A DNA stretch of 64,000 bases from Blastopirellula marina (GTDB taxonomy: Bacteria > Planctomycetota > Planctomycetia > Pirellulales > Pirellulaceae): NCBI RefSeq assembly GCF_002967765.1, contig NZ_PUHY01000016.1:124001-188000 (forward strand), given 5' to 3'. Below are positions 63,977 through 64,000 of this stretch, in pieces. The translations under genes were made by a program, and so were the position numbers. The first letter of the stretch is position 1. The number at the start of each line of letters is the position of its first letter. Below the pieces are notes generated by a model. That model saw only the letters and a list, made by a program, of their open reading frames with translations. It did no database searches and had not been told where the DNA came from.

Positions 63977-64000
63977 ACGAAACGCGGCGGGACAAATTGC
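63973..64000 (+). CDS. start of a gene cut by the window edge
   Basis: ATG at 63973 overlaps the TGA of the sialate mutarotase–symporter gene (ATGA). Only MNETRRDKL is visible. By position it should belong to the sialate operon, perhaps a kinase, epimerase or regulator, but nothing can be read from nine residues. Confidence 0.55.

Overview
The window looks like a piece of a planctomycete chromosome of the Pirellulaceae/Blastopirellula–Bremerella type. This is an inference from gene content: many Ser/Thr kinases fused to other domains, secreted WD40 and SHD1 proteins, a squalene-cyclase-like membrane protein with a long Pro/Ala/Lys-rich arm, a formylglycine sulfatase, and XylR-type and Gfo/Idh/MocA genes. 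Genes are often coupled by ATGA overlaps.

Layout. (1) 1–7.84 kb is part of a mobile element. A leftward replication operon (HTH protein, sigma-like factor, small conserved protein, PrimPol–SF3 helicase) and an unrecognised 325-aa gene lie opposite a rightward operon of an 81-aa protein, DUF2924, a large serine recombinase and an HTH protein. The left end is outside the window; the right end is probably just after 7841. (2) 7.9–12.0 kb is a signalling pair: a Hanks kinase fused to SRPBCC, DUF5939-like and cyclase-like domains, followed by an FHA–EAL protein. (3) 12.5–16.4 kb holds a secreted barrel-like protein, an initiator tRNA with promoter and terminator, and the squalene-cyclase-like protein. 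(4) 16.5–25.5 kb is a stress locus: YqaE/Pmp3, a PA2169-type helical bundle, an acidic membrane protein, a hybrid histidine kinase, DUF1328, another helical protein, an NtrC-type sigma-54 activator and Dps. Sigma-54-type -24/-12 sequences precede several of these small genes, suggesting a local regulon. (5) 25.7–34.0 kb carries a kinase–propeller, a secreted vWA protein and a secreted WD40–PDZ–caspase-like protein. (6) 34–43.5 kb holds recQ with a small membrane protein, a secreted TPR protein, a XylR-type regulator divergent from a Gfo/Idh/MocA oxidoreductase, a small basic protein and shikimate kinase. (7) 43.8–52.2 kb holds a TIGR03364-type oxidoreductase with a purple-acid-phosphatase-like protein, then a TetR–adaptor–RND efflux operon with a repeated candidate operator. 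(8) 52.4–55.4 kb holds a SHD1–propeller protein and a DUF2314–ankyrin protein. (9) 55.4–64 kb looks like use of animal or algal matrix material: an AraC–DHDPS-family–DadA-like set that fits hydroxyproline breakdown, an N-sulfoglucosamine-type sulfatase, N-acetylneuraminate lyase, and a NanM-like mutarotase fused to an SSS symporter that is translationally coupled to a gene leaving the window.

The regions most worth following up are the sigma-54 stress regulon, the caspase/vWA/kinase cluster, the kinase–cyclase/FHA–EAL pair and the duplicated TetR operator.
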